From IMG/VR virus record IMGVR_UViG_3300020034_000448, positions 1-39,729 of that record: DNA of 39,729 bases; one strand, 5' to 3'. Below the pieces are notes generated by a model. That model did not search any database and was not told where the DNA came from. It was given only the letters and a program-made list of their open reading frames with translations. Numbering within the stretch: the stretch's first letter is position 1; each line of letters begins with the position of its first letter. Both the position numbers and the translations under genes were made by a program. This document shows, piece by piece, positions 32,322-39,729 of this stretch. This stretch comes from a virus.

Positions 32322-32728
32322 TATGTATGCATATTAAATTTCAGATATTCAAATGAGACAATTGTTTTTATGCTGGTATTGTCTGGGTGCGGATCGTGTG
32401 CTAATCCATTTTTCCACACCACGGCATGGTTAAATTCTCCTCTGGGACTTTTGCCGATCGCAATCACGTATCCATCTGTATCCTCAGCGTCCAAGTCATG
32501 TTCATCTAAATTTTCAATCGACAAACCAAAATATTCAAATCCTTTGTTCCTTAAAATATTAACCATTAACTCGTAATATTCGGGCCAGGTCTCGTCCATG
32601 TCAGAATATTGTGGAGAAGGAAAATCGTCGATATCACATTCAAGTATTGATGCAAAGCATGCCCTCCAGCAATCGCCGACAATACCATTTTCTGGATCGT
32701 GAGTATGTGTTTGAAAGACTCGTATCAT
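32321..32728 (-). CDS. papain-like small protein
   Basis: A 135-aa protein with GDCWRACFASIL near the N-terminus (candidate nucleophile Cys) and FNHAVVWKNGLAHDPHPDN near the C-terminus (candidate His and Asp). This Cys...His...Asp layout fits a papain-like fold seen in small phage proteins. The substrate is unknown; it could be a protease, amidase or transferase. It starts after a terminator, so its expression is probably separate from upstream genes. Confidence 0.6.
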   Translation of the reverse strand: MIRVFQTHTHDPENGIVGDCWRACFASILECDIDDFPSPQYSDMDETWPEYYELMVNILRNKGFEYFGLSIENLDEHDLDAEDTDGYVIAIGKSPRGEFNHAVVWKNGLAHDPHPDNTSIKTIVSFEYLKFNMHT

Positions 32729-32750
32729 TTGTGAGCTGAAGTAGTTTTTT

Positions 32751-32803
32751 AAAAAAAAAGGGGGATACTGTCCGGTTTCCGAGGCCGGGGTTATGCATCC
32801 CCC
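32751..32803 (-). terminator. terminator containing the upstream stop codon
   Basis: On the minus strand GGGGGAT pairs with ATCCCCC across a GC-rich inner part (with CCGG pairs), followed by a run of nine T. The TAA of the 222-aa gene lies inside the hairpin at 32791-32793. Confidence 0.8.
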
Positions 32804-33459
32804 TGACTTAGTAATAAAGGATCAACACTTGCTTGATTTATTTTTTCGAATGAGATAACCCATACCCATGGATTTGATTCCCATGAATCTTTTCCACTTA
32901 TAGATTCCCACAAACTTTCGAACGATTCTTCTGGGAGAATAAACCTGAAATCTTTATAGCCATAATGCCAACACATATGTCCGTCATCTTCAATGGCTAT
33001 CCCTTCGGCGATTGCATCTTCTTCGCTGATATCATTGAGTCTTTCAATTCTGATATCAGTGATGCGAAGAAATATCCTGGCAGCTGCACGTGGCATGTGA
33101 ATAGATGGCTTCCAAATAATGCCTGTGTACTTGCCGTATTGCTCGTTTGCTTTATAAAACAACTGGCCACCATTCATACTTGAAAGTCCATTATGTGAGA
33201 ATGTTTCACGCACCCAGAGAGTATCGCCTGGCTCACCATAAGGGCAAAACTTAGCAATTGATTCACCTCGATCAGTATCCCACTTCCAAGGCTTCCATGT
33301 GTCATTATAAAACTGCTCCCAATCAAGTGGTGGATTCTTCATATATGAAACTCCGTTATCATCTGGTTGTGGCTTAATGATTCTCCTAGTCATTGATTTT
33401 CTTTCAGCCAGGATAGCTTGAACCATTGGTGCGGAGAATATGATGGGATGCTCTTTCAT
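32791..33459 (-). CDS. ASCH-like phage protein
   Basis: A 222-aa protein with an RxxMTRRIIKPQ-type segment and GEPGDTLWVRETF, both typical of the phage ASCH-like proteins often labelled morphogenetic. The ASCH fold is known to bind RNA or nucleotides. It is coupled to the DUF1643 gene by ATGA. It is probably a nucleic-acid or nucleotide-binding accessory protein. Confidence 0.7.
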   Translation of the reverse strand: MKEHPIIFSAPMVQAILAERKSMTRRIIKPQPDDNGVSYMKNPPLDWEQFYNDTWKPWKWDTDRGESIAKFCPYGEPGDTLWVRETFSHNGLSSMNGGQLFYKANEQYGKYTGIIWKPSIHMPRAAARIFLRITDIRIERLNDISEEDAIAEGIAIEDDGHMCWHYGYKDFRFILPEESFESLWESISGKDSWESNPWVWVISFEKINQASVDPLLLSQGDA

Positions 33460-33929
33460 GATGATTGATTATAAATCATTGGCGACAGAGTATACGGGCA
33501 ATACAGCGGATGCCTGGGTGATCCATCTTTATTGATAATAAGTGCTTTCGCTTTTTGGAAATATCTTTGCATTGCTTCAACCCTTGGTTTCGCCTGATCG
33601 AATGATCCCCATGCAAATATCACTTCGCTGCAAAATGAAGCGGCCACCTTTATGATGACATCGTTCTCTCCTATGAACATACAGTCTTCTAATTTTTTAG
33701 GATCAGTAGATATGAATGGAAATAAGTTGGCCATGTATACTGCACCATATCCCCATTTTTTAGCAAAGCCAATTACTCTTCTGATGGTAGCATCATCTTC
33801 AGTCTCATTTGCGGTTGATGGATTTAGGCCAATAAACATTATAGATATTTTGGTGCAATCCCACTGTCGCCATAATAGAAACCTGTATTTTCTACAGTCT
33901 GAAAATCTTGCGGATCTGTTCATGGACAA
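33456..33929 (-). CDS. DUF1643 protein
   Basis: A 157-aa protein with the DUF1643 signature: RYRFLLWR-like start, IMFIGLNPSTANETEDDATI, and the NLFPFISTDP segment. The family is common in phages and bacteria and has no settled function; nearby methyltransferases suggest a DNA-modification neighbourhood but that is only context. Confidence 0.8.
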   Translation of the reverse strand: MSMNRSARFSDCRKYRFLLWRQWDCTKISIMFIGLNPSTANETEDDATIRRVIGFAKKWGYGAVYMANLFPFISTDPKKLEDCMFIGENDVIIKVAASFCSEVIFAWGSFDQAKPRVEAMQRYFQKAKALIINKDGSPRHPLYCPYTLSPMIYNQSS

Positions 33930-33930
33930 A

Positions 33931-34830
33931 TTAGTTTTTTGAAAAGTATCTTTTGATTTCAGTGCCTACCCAATGACCAACCGGCACACTAACTCCATTG
34001 CCGATCATTCTGTACGCGGATGTGGCCGAACAATTGAAGTGAAAGCTATCAGGCACTCCCTGTAATCTTGCATACTCGCGAACTGAGTAGGGCCTGACTC
34101 CCATAGGAAATCGTTTGTCGCGGAGTAACCTAGTGGATTTATCTTTCGCATAATGCGCTAGTGCAGTAGGAGCGATATCACCGGCTGATGGATCTGAGAT
34201 AATGGGCAGATCACGATACATTCCAGCCATACGATGTTTGATCGCATTTGGCCATTTTACAATTGGATCACGCTCTATGATGGCGCTGAGCTTTATCGGA
34301 GTTACTTTCTTTGGTTCTCTCCAATCGAATGGCTTGCGGCTACCGATAATTATCAACCTGTTCCGTCTCTGCGGCAACCATGTCTCTGTCTTGATCGGAC
34401 AAAAGGTTACCACATAATATCCTGGTAGCTTTGTCATCGCCTCCATAACAACAGGGAATGCCAGCATACCAGGAACATTCTCAGCCACGAATATATCCGG
34501 CAATCCAATAGCCATGTGACGAAATGCATGGAGATACATCTCATCACCGGTCCTGGTACTATGTAAATCAGACAGGGCGCTGTATTTAGTACACGGGTAG
34601 GTAAAGAACATTACATTCGCGCCAGCATCACCAGCAACAAGTTTCTTTGTGATATCAATGTGGGTAACCTTGTGGTTAAAATTGTGTGTTTGAACTTTGC
34701 AACAATCGATGTCTAGTTCAAATGATTCAGCTATTTCAATTCCAGCCATATTCAATCCGATATCGAATAAGCCAGCTCCGGAGAAATAACTCTTGGTAAT
34801 TATGCTGCTGAGTGATTTATTCTTGCGCAT
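33931..34830 (-). CDS. C5-cytosine DNA methyltransferase
   Basis: A 299-aa enzyme that transfers a methyl group from AdoMet to C5 of cytosine. All main motifs are present in order: I FSGAGLFDIG, IV TYPCTKYS with the catalytic Cys, VI AENVPGM, VIII QRRNRLIIIG and X MIGNGVSVPVG. The start is the ATG at 34830, two bases after the upstream stop; a GTG at 34863 would overlap it. It likely protects phage DNA against host restriction. No matching nuclease is visible. Confidence 0.9.
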   Translation of the reverse strand: MRKNKSLSSIITKSYFSGAGLFDIGLNMAGIEIAESFELDIDCCKVQTHNFNHKVTHIDITKKLVAGDAGANVMFFTYPCTKYSALSDLHSTRTGDEMYLHAFRHMAIGLPDIFVAENVPGMLAFPVVMEAMTKLPGYYVVTFCPIKTETWLPQRRNRLIIIGSRKPFDWREPKKVTPIKLSAIIERDPIVKWPNAIKHRMAGMYRDLPIISDPSAGDIAPTALAHYAKDKSTRLLRDKRFPMGVRPYSVREYARLQGVPDSFHFNCSATSAYRMIGNGVSVPVGHWVGTEIKRYFSKN

Positions 34831-34832
34831 GA

Positions 34833-35660
34833 TTAGTTTTTGAAAATGTCCTGTGTACCACACACATTAGTGTAATTCCATACCAGCACTTCAGTCTTGT
34901 GACTGGCGGATCTTCGTGGCGCTTGGATCCGGTGAGTTATTTCTTTCTTCTGCCAGCCATTTCTGATGATGTATTCTTCAAGCACCTGGCTGTTGTAATT
35001 ACTCAGCATAAATTTTCCAAGACAATCAGATTCAAGCCAGTTTAATAATATGGCGTAGTCTTCCCAAGTATAACCGGCATAGTGACCCTGATCGGATCCG
35101 GCATATGGTGGATCCAGATAGTGGAATGCTTTATCGACATTTCGTGAATTGAGGACATAGATGGCATCTTCATTCTCGATGTATGCATGTTCAATGCGAC
35201 TGACCAGCAACTCTGTAAATTGCTCCTTGCGACGCTTTAATGTATCAGGTACAGACACGCTCATATTGTTAGAGTATTTATACCCCCCCCCAATTTTATT
35301 TGAGTAAGCGAAGTTTGTACATAGCCAGAATGCCCATGCCAGTCGAACCCTGTACAGCTTACAGGTTTTCTGAGGTTTTTCTCTTTTGTGCTTCAGAATA
35401 ATATCGAGTGCCTCACGATGTATCCTGCGCGATATCAGAGTAGCATTGATCAGTCGTTTTAGATCAGGAAAGTGATTCTTGAGGGTACGGTAAAAGTTGA
35501 TCACCAGGTTGCCTGAATCAAATGCATGGCCTATGCGATAGACGATAAGCCATTCTTTCATTTCAGCACCAGGAGCAAGTATCGGTAAGTCGGTTGCAAC
35601 CGGACCTCTGACAATTTTCTTAGGGTTGAAATATTCATTTATTGCGTCGAGTATCTTCAT
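34833..35660 (-). CDS. D12-class adenine methyltransferase-like protein, motif I not seen
   Basis: A 275-aa protein. The catalytic LDPPYAGSD motif lies near residue 180-190 and the following region (WEDYAILLNWLES, then FMLSNYN) fits Dam-type enzymes, as does NLVINFYRTLKN earlier. The usual N-terminal W-x-G-G-K and FxGxG AdoMet motifs are not recognisable before it, and only 6 bp separate it from the primase gene, so there is no room for a lost N-terminus. It may be inactive, work with a partner, or bind AdoMet in an unusual way. Confidence 0.7.
   Translation of the reverse strand: MKILDAINEYFNPKKIVRGPVATDLPILAPGAEMKEWLIVYRIGHAFDSGNLVINFYRTLKNHFPDLKRLINATLISRRIHREALDIILKHKREKPQKTCKLYRVRLAWAFWLCTNFAYSNKIGGGYKYSNNMSVSVPDTLKRRKEQFTELLVSRIEHAYIENEDAIYVLNSRNVDKAFHYLDPPYAGSDQGHYAGYTWEDYAILLNWLESDCLGKFMLSNYNSQVLEEYIIRNGWQKKEITHRIQAPRRSASHKTEVLVWNYTNVCGTQDIFKN
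35283..35291. repeat. G9 homopolymer inside the adenine methyltransferase-like gene
   Basis: Nine C in a row on the plus strand, encoding Gly-Gly-Gly in the gene. It is the longest G/C run in the window noticed by eye. Slippage by one base would frameshift the gene before the DPPY motif. Confidence 0.85.
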
Positions 35661-35666
35661 AAGGAT

Positions 35667-38612
35667 TTATTTAAAATCTGGTCTTGCTTCGAAATTTAGT
35701 TTTGCCTGGGATGCGTCAAAGTGCTCATCCGCTATAGTGAAGAATTCTATTCCACCGGTACGGTCACGAATATCTTTGTGACCTGCCCGGAGTGGATTGT
35801 AATCGAAATCATCATACTTGCAGTAAGCTTGCAGCCTTAACTTGAAAGCCGAAGGATCAAGCCATCTACGCAGATTAGGATACTGGTGGTGTACCTTATT
35901 CAGGACTTCTAGCAGCTCCCACCTGACATTGATATGAACCCCTCCACGATAATAGTATGTCTGTAAAAAGTCGAGGAGATGCTCTCCTATATAGTCGCGT
36001 AGCTTACGACGCTGTATATCTTTCTTCGAGGCAAATGTGACAAGGCCATGCTTCATATACAGTGAAAGACAGGTGGCCATGAAGTTGTAGAAGTAATTCC
36101 ACTGATCGTAATTCCACTCTTTGAACATCTCGTGACCAAATACATCACGAGGTGTACGGTCTTCATTGAAGAAGTCCGAGAATGCTATAATGTGCTGCCT
36201 GCGCAGATAACTTTTATCATCGCCCCTGATGGAGAAATTAGTATTGAATATCATTTTTCGAAGACCCACAAAGTATTTTCCAATACTCTTGGCATTGACC
36301 CACAATCCTCTGGTGATAGCTGATTTGAATGCTCCAAAATTAAAATTGCGCGGACAATCATCAAACACCACCAATCTATTTCGATCATCCACACCTTCGT
36401 ATAGAAACTTATCATCTGTCACGTCTCCCTGGTCGGCAGGTATGACAACCGTGGGAATAATATGCTCAAACATGGTGGAGTAAATGGACTTGCCTGTACC
36501 TCCCTGCTGCTTGGCAGTATCCTGCGCATCCATCGCAATGATGGCCTTTAGGTTGCTACTGCGGTGATATGAGCATAATACATATCCAGCAGCCAACATC
36601 TTGTCAGCCAAAGCACACATCATGACTTCAATGCGCTCATCCTGCTGGTCGGCACCTGTATTTTGCCACAAAAAATCACTTGTCGCTTTAACGTACTGTA
36701 TGATATCAATGACTAAATCTTCCTGTCCCTGATCCACCTCTGTGATCCATGCTTTATCTCCAGTTTCAGATTTTGAAATTTCAAAATTGATCAATGGGTC
36801 AAGGCGCTTAGGCGAAAATGGAATCACATCATTTTCCCATACCTGACCAGGCAATTCTTTGTGATCATGCTGGCTAACTCCATCAGATGTAATCTTCCAG
36901 AATGAATCTTTGAATATGAAATATTGTGTATCCGGATCTGGTGTTAGAAATTTTGGTGACACCGGATACATATTCGTCAGACGCTTTTCACTGAGGTATG
37001 AATCGTCGCCGGTCATAATCAATTTAAATACTGGACGGTCGTTGAGAGCTTCGGTGAAATCCTGAACATATTCTTTGATCTCATGCCCAGACTTCTCATA
37101 TATAATGTTGTCTGCTATTTGAACAAACCTGTATGATTTTTTGTGAATCTGCAATTTTCCAAAGCCCCGATTTTTTAAAAAATATCTAATGTTGATATGA
37201 TCAAACTTCATAGTCATGCGACCATCTTTGTCTTCATCCATGTACCAGTATTTTTCGCCTGGCTTGATAGGATGAAGGAAGTCAAAGACATCCTTGGAGG
37301 CATCATACTTGTATTCCGTTTTTCCTATAGAGAACTTTTCAATATTCTTCAGCTCGTCCTTATGGTGCTCCATGAATGATATGGGTGACTGCAAATGCCA
37401 TATCTCCTTTATGTCGTATTCTGACATCATGGTAAGATCAATAGCCCGTATCAATATGCTTTGATGAGTGTGCAGGTAAAGAGCATCATCAATTTCTTTT
37501 TTGATATCCAGATCCCATGGAGCTGCCATAAGCAAATCATCCATGCCCTTGTACTGCGGATCCACTCCATGAGCCATGAATAATTTTAGATTATGAAATG
37601 ATGGGCTATGGCGATAGGCGTCAAAGTATGTTTTGAATTTCTGGACTGCGCTGCAGAACATGAGCGGCCGGTATTCTGGCTTGTCATCTTTAGATCCTAG
37701 TGCCTGATAATCTGAGTCCAGGATAAATACGACACACTCCACCCTGCAATCAGTCATGAGCCGCTGAAACTCTGCCGGCATTTCATTAGCAACAGAAAAA
37801 TTGTATATGCCAGATATACCCACAGAAGGCACTCCCCTACATGTGAGTGCATCAGCTTTTTTCTCACCCTCTATGACTATGAGGGTTTTGATTTGATCTT
37901 TATTTGAAAAAGATTTGCGGACGGATTCCGGAATCCAGAGATGATTGCCTCCATTCCGTGGAGAATTATACCTGGTAGGCTTACCGGATTTGTCTAAATG
38001 CGCGTGCGGGAATGCAAACCTGATGCGGATATAAGGCCTATTCTTCTGGCTCTTGGGAGGGCAATACATGATGGGCTTACCATCCAGATCCAGATAATGC
38101 AATAGCATATCACCCCCTACTATGGGGTAGCCTTGCTTATCAAGTGATCCGGCAGTATACCGATTGAGGGTGATGCCTTCCTCATTAGTCCATTGCTGAG
38201 CTTCTTCAGGTATTCCGGATCCATGAAGCTGTGCATTGCGAAAGTCTGTTGATAATTTGTTGGAAGATGCTACCGGCAGATGATCCGGGTGCACGTAAGA
38301 CTGCTCTGCCGTGATATCGACGTTGAGATGATTAGCTAACCATTCCATGGCGTCCAAGTACTTCATGCCTTTAAATTGGATCAGGTATCCAATGGCACCG
38401 GCACCACCTCGTTTACATTTGAAGCATTTTACAACATCTTTTGCAAGATTAACTGAGAAGCTTTTATCATCACCACACGCGAGGCATTTTCCTTTTTCAG
38501 ATCTGCCGGATCGGTTAGTCTCCTGATATAGATGTACGATCTCAAGAAGATGAGGCTTGGCAGCTTCTATGAGCTTATCACCTTTTTCTTTTTGAATGAA
38601 TTTTATCGACAT
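35667..38612 (-). CDS. primase-helicase (zinc ribbon, Toprim-like, SF3 helicase)
   Basis: A 981-aa replication protein. A CHC2-like zinc ribbon has Cys at 43, 46, 63 and 66. A Toprim/DUF3854-like region near 240-300 contains IVIEGEKKADAL and FILDSD. A superfamily 3-like helicase follows: Walker A GGTGKS near residue 705, Walker B LVVFDDC near 750, and a sensor with MIFNTNFSIRGDD near 790. Together they give primer synthesis and unwinding. No DNA polymerase is visible, so the host enzyme or a gene outside the window would be needed. Confidence 0.85.
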   Translation of the reverse strand: MSIKFIQKEKGDKLIEAAKPHLLEIVHLYQETNRSGRSEKGKCLACGDDKSFSVNLAKDVVKCFKCKRGGAGAIGYLIQFKGMKYLDAMEWLANHLNVDITAEQSYVHPDHLPVASSNKLSTDFRNAQLHGSGIPEEAQQWTNEEGITLNRYTAGSLDKQGYPIVGGDMLLHYLDLDGKPIMYCPPKSQKNRPYIRIRFAFPHAHLDKSGKPTRYNSPRNGGNHLWIPESVRKSFSNKDQIKTLIVIEGEKKADALTCRGVPSVGISGIYNFSVANEMPAEFQRLMTDCRVECVVFILDSDYQALGSKDDKPEYRPLMFCSAVQKFKTYFDAYRHSPSFHNLKLFMAHGVDPQYKGMDDLLMAAPWDLDIKKEIDDALYLHTHQSILIRAIDLTMMSEYDIKEIWHLQSPISFMEHHKDELKNIEKFSIGKTEYKYDASKDVFDFLHPIKPGEKYWYMDEDKDGRMTMKFDHINIRYFLKNRGFGKLQIHKKSYRFVQIADNIIYEKSGHEIKEYVQDFTEALNDRPVFKLIMTGDDSYLSEKRLTNMYPVSPKFLTPDPDTQYFIFKDSFWKITSDGVSQHDHKELPGQVWENDVIPFSPKRLDPLINFEISKSETGDKAWITEVDQGQEDLVIDIIQYVKATSDFLWQNTGADQQDERIEVMMCALADKMLAAGYVLCSYHRSSNLKAIIAMDAQDTAKQQGGTGKSIYSTMFEHIIPTVVIPADQGDVTDDKFLYEGVDDRNRLVVFDDCPRNFNFGAFKSAITRGLWVNAKSIGKYFVGLRKMIFNTNFSIRGDDKSYLRRQHIIAFSDFFNEDRTPRDVFGHEMFKEWNYDQWNYFYNFMATCLSLYMKHGLVTFASKKDIQRRKLRDYIGEHLLDFLQTYYYRGGVHINVRWELLEVLNKVHHQYPNLRRWLDPSAFKLRLQAYCKYDDFDYNPLRAGHKDIRDRTGGIEFFTIADEHFDASQAKLNFEARPDFK

Positions 38613-38632
38613 CAGGGAGGGAACGTGTGGTG

Positions 38633-39058
38633 CTAAGCGAAATGATTATTCAACTCAGTCAATAGCTGACCGAGGCTCATGCCTGGATGATCCATATTAT
38701 AAATCTTAAATCGGCGTGTAAAACTTGCATCATCTGAAATGGTTTCAGGTGGAATGCTGCTGGAGATAAAGATGAATCCGGGTTGTATTTCAAATGGTTC
38801 CTCAAGTCTTCTGACGACAATTACACCACGACTTATGTCCGTAAAAAAATAAGTCAGATGGACTTGATGTTTGATGCCATCGACAACTATTAACTGAGTG
38901 TCTTTGTCACACTGATTAAAGAAATATTTCTCTCGTTTTCTGCGATGATTAATTTCTATTGCTGAGACTATTACTGTTCGAAATACATTGGCCATTAATT
39001 TGGCAATGATAGTTTTGCCTGATGCAGGAGATCCGATTATTAAGATTGCTTTCTTCAT
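38633..39058 (-). CDS. small P-loop ATPase
   Basis: A 141-aa protein with Walker A GSPASGKT near residues 8-15, a Walker B-like strand (TQLIVVDGI), a sensor-like strand (GFIFISSSI) and an Arg-finger candidate (FTRRFKIY). It resembles a minimal AAA-type ATPase. It is coupled to the upstream regulator (ATGA) and precedes the primase-helicase, so it may load or aid replication proteins. Confidence 0.7.
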   Translation of the reverse strand: MKKAILIIGSPASGKTIIAKLMANVFRTVIVSAIEINHRRKREKYFFNQCDKDTQLIVVDGIKHQVHLTYFFTDISRGVIVVRRLEEPFEIQPGFIFISSSIPPETISDDASFTRRFKIYNMDHPGMSLGQLLTELNNHFA

Positions 39059-39390
39059 GCTAGCTGTTTGCTTTTTCGGGTGACTATCATCTGTGATGGA
39101 AGAAGTACTGAAATGTCATGAGTGGAGTCAAACATCTTTCCCTCGCCTGTCCACAGCCATAGGTAACTGACGTTGTAGTGTGTGTGGAGCGCTACTTCTT
39201 CACCTCTTGACATAGTCAATTTTGATCCATCAAGTAATGCATGCACAGTAGTTCCTACCAATCTGGCGATATCGTGGATGTCAGTGCCAGTTTGGATCAG
39301 GCTGAGAACAGCTTTTCGTGCACGATTAGTAATCTCGTGATCGACACACTTGATCTGAATGACTGAGATTGAATTTGGATTTTTTTTCAT
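39055..39390 (-). CDS. XRE-like regulator
   Basis: A 111-aa protein starting at the ATG at 39390 (a TTG at 39396 is also in frame). The segment IHDIARLVGTTVHALLDGSK is a helix-turn-helix, and NVSYLWLWTGEGKMFD is the tail commonly seen in Bacteroidetes phage XRE-type regulators. A terminator sits directly upstream, so its transcription may depend on read-through or its own promoter. Confidence 0.7.
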   Translation of the reverse strand: MKKNPNSISVIQIKCVDHEITNRARKAVLSLIQTGTDIHDIARLVGTTVHALLDGSKLTMSRGEEVALHTHYNVSYLWLWTGEGKMFDSTHDISVLLPSQMIVTRKSKQLA

Positions 39391-39394
39391 GGGC

Positions 39395-39445
39395 AAAAAA
39401 AATATGGGGCGGCTTGGGTTGTTATGGCTGGACTTCTGCCGCCCC
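39395..39445 (-). terminator. terminator or attenuator just before the XRE-like gene
   Basis: On the minus strand GGGGCGGC pairs with GCCGCCCC (8 bp) around a 24-nt loop, followed by ATAT and eight T. The T-run ends five bases before the ATG of the next gene, so it could act as an attenuator between the two regulators. Confidence 0.8.
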
Positions 39446-39465
39446 TGGTTGAATGAACATCTGTG

Positions 39466-39729
39466 CTAGTGATTGACGAGGTCATCGATACCGACTTCGA
39501 AGTATGTCGAAAGTGCCAGAAGCTGATCTGTCTTGAGGTAGCCGGAAGAGTTTTGTTTTGCCATCCGAATATTCCTGAACTGGCGATCTGAAACCTTAAG
39601 GATCTTAAGAGCTTCGGCGCGGATGACAGAGGCCTTTTTACCCGTTTTTAGTGCCTTGGATTCAATTAGTTGGTCGATTCTATAAAGCTTTTTACTTGCT
39701 TTTGATTTTCGGGGGGTAGCTACTGGCAT
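39466..39729 (-). CDS. XRE/Cro-like regulator, possibly incomplete at the window edge
   Basis: An 87-aa protein starting exactly at the right edge, so the true start may lie outside. It has a basic N-terminus, then a helix-turn-helix (ILKVSDRQFRNIRMAKQNS) and a second helical part ending in STYFEVGIDDLVN, the usual end of Cro/CI-type domains. It is likely a transcription regulator of the early region. Confidence 0.7.
   Translation of the reverse strand: MPVATPRKSKASKKLYRIDQLIESKALKTGKKASVIRAEALKILKVSDRQFRNIRMAKQNSSGYLKTDQLLALSTYFEVGIDDLVNH

Noticed and set aside
1-39729. CRISPR array, insertion sequence or rRNA gene
   Set aside because: No regularly spaced repeats, transposase motifs or rRNA-like sequence were seen.

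Overview
The window looks like nearly all of a tailed (siphovirus-like) phage or prophage genome from a Bacteroidetes host. Evidence for a phage: large terminase with Walker and nuclease motifs, portal-like protein, prohead protease/scaffold, HK97-type major capsid protein, a 1114-aa tape measure protein and a primase-helicase. Evidence for Bacteroidetes: exported proteins have signal peptides ending in SAQ or FSQ, several tail genes match Bacteroidetes phage families, start codons lack Shine-Dalgarno sequences, and one clean TTG-N20-TAnnTTTG promoter lies before the packaging genes. No integrase, DNA polymerase or ribosomal RNA is visible.

Almost everything is on the minus strand, so the genome reads from right to left. 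39.7-30.3 kb is the early/accessory region: two XRE-like regulators, a small P-loop ATPase, a primase-SF3 helicase, an adenine methyltransferase-like protein and a cytosine-5 methyltransferase, DUF1643, an ASCH-like protein, a papain-like protein and small unknowns. 30.2-29.2 kb is a lysis-like block (two small membrane proteins, DUF5675). 29.0-23.7 kb holds tail and connector proteins. 23.6-16.5 kb holds a DnaA-C-like HTH protein, a conserved structural protein, a YadA-like repetitive fibre and a chain of genes nearly all carrying Sec or lipoprotein signals. 16.3-9.0 kb is protease/scaffold, capsid, tail-tube candidate and tape measure. 8.98-6.2 kb is a cargo island with two plus-strand paralogues and minus-strand exported proteins. 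6.1-5.6 kb is a dense control region with a tRNA-like gene, a perfect 25-bp inverted repeat, a terminator and a promoter flanked by repeats. 5.6-0 kb is the packaging module, with portal before terminase.

Three regulatory layers stand out and are not explained by known elements. First, a TGTCCTAYR element recurs upstream of operons, four times 33-34 nt from an ATG, and in several cases lies behind helically phased GCTGAT repeats. Second, a family of GGGCGTATTGCATACGCCC-like hairpins sits in intergenic gaps, mostly just after stop codons. Third, several factor-independent terminators separate the blocks. The most unusual protein-level feature is the run of exported, fibre-like genes at 16.5-22 kb, linked through overlapping starts and stops and including 35- and 29-codon micro-genes. 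All functional names come from reading motifs by eye; no database search was run.
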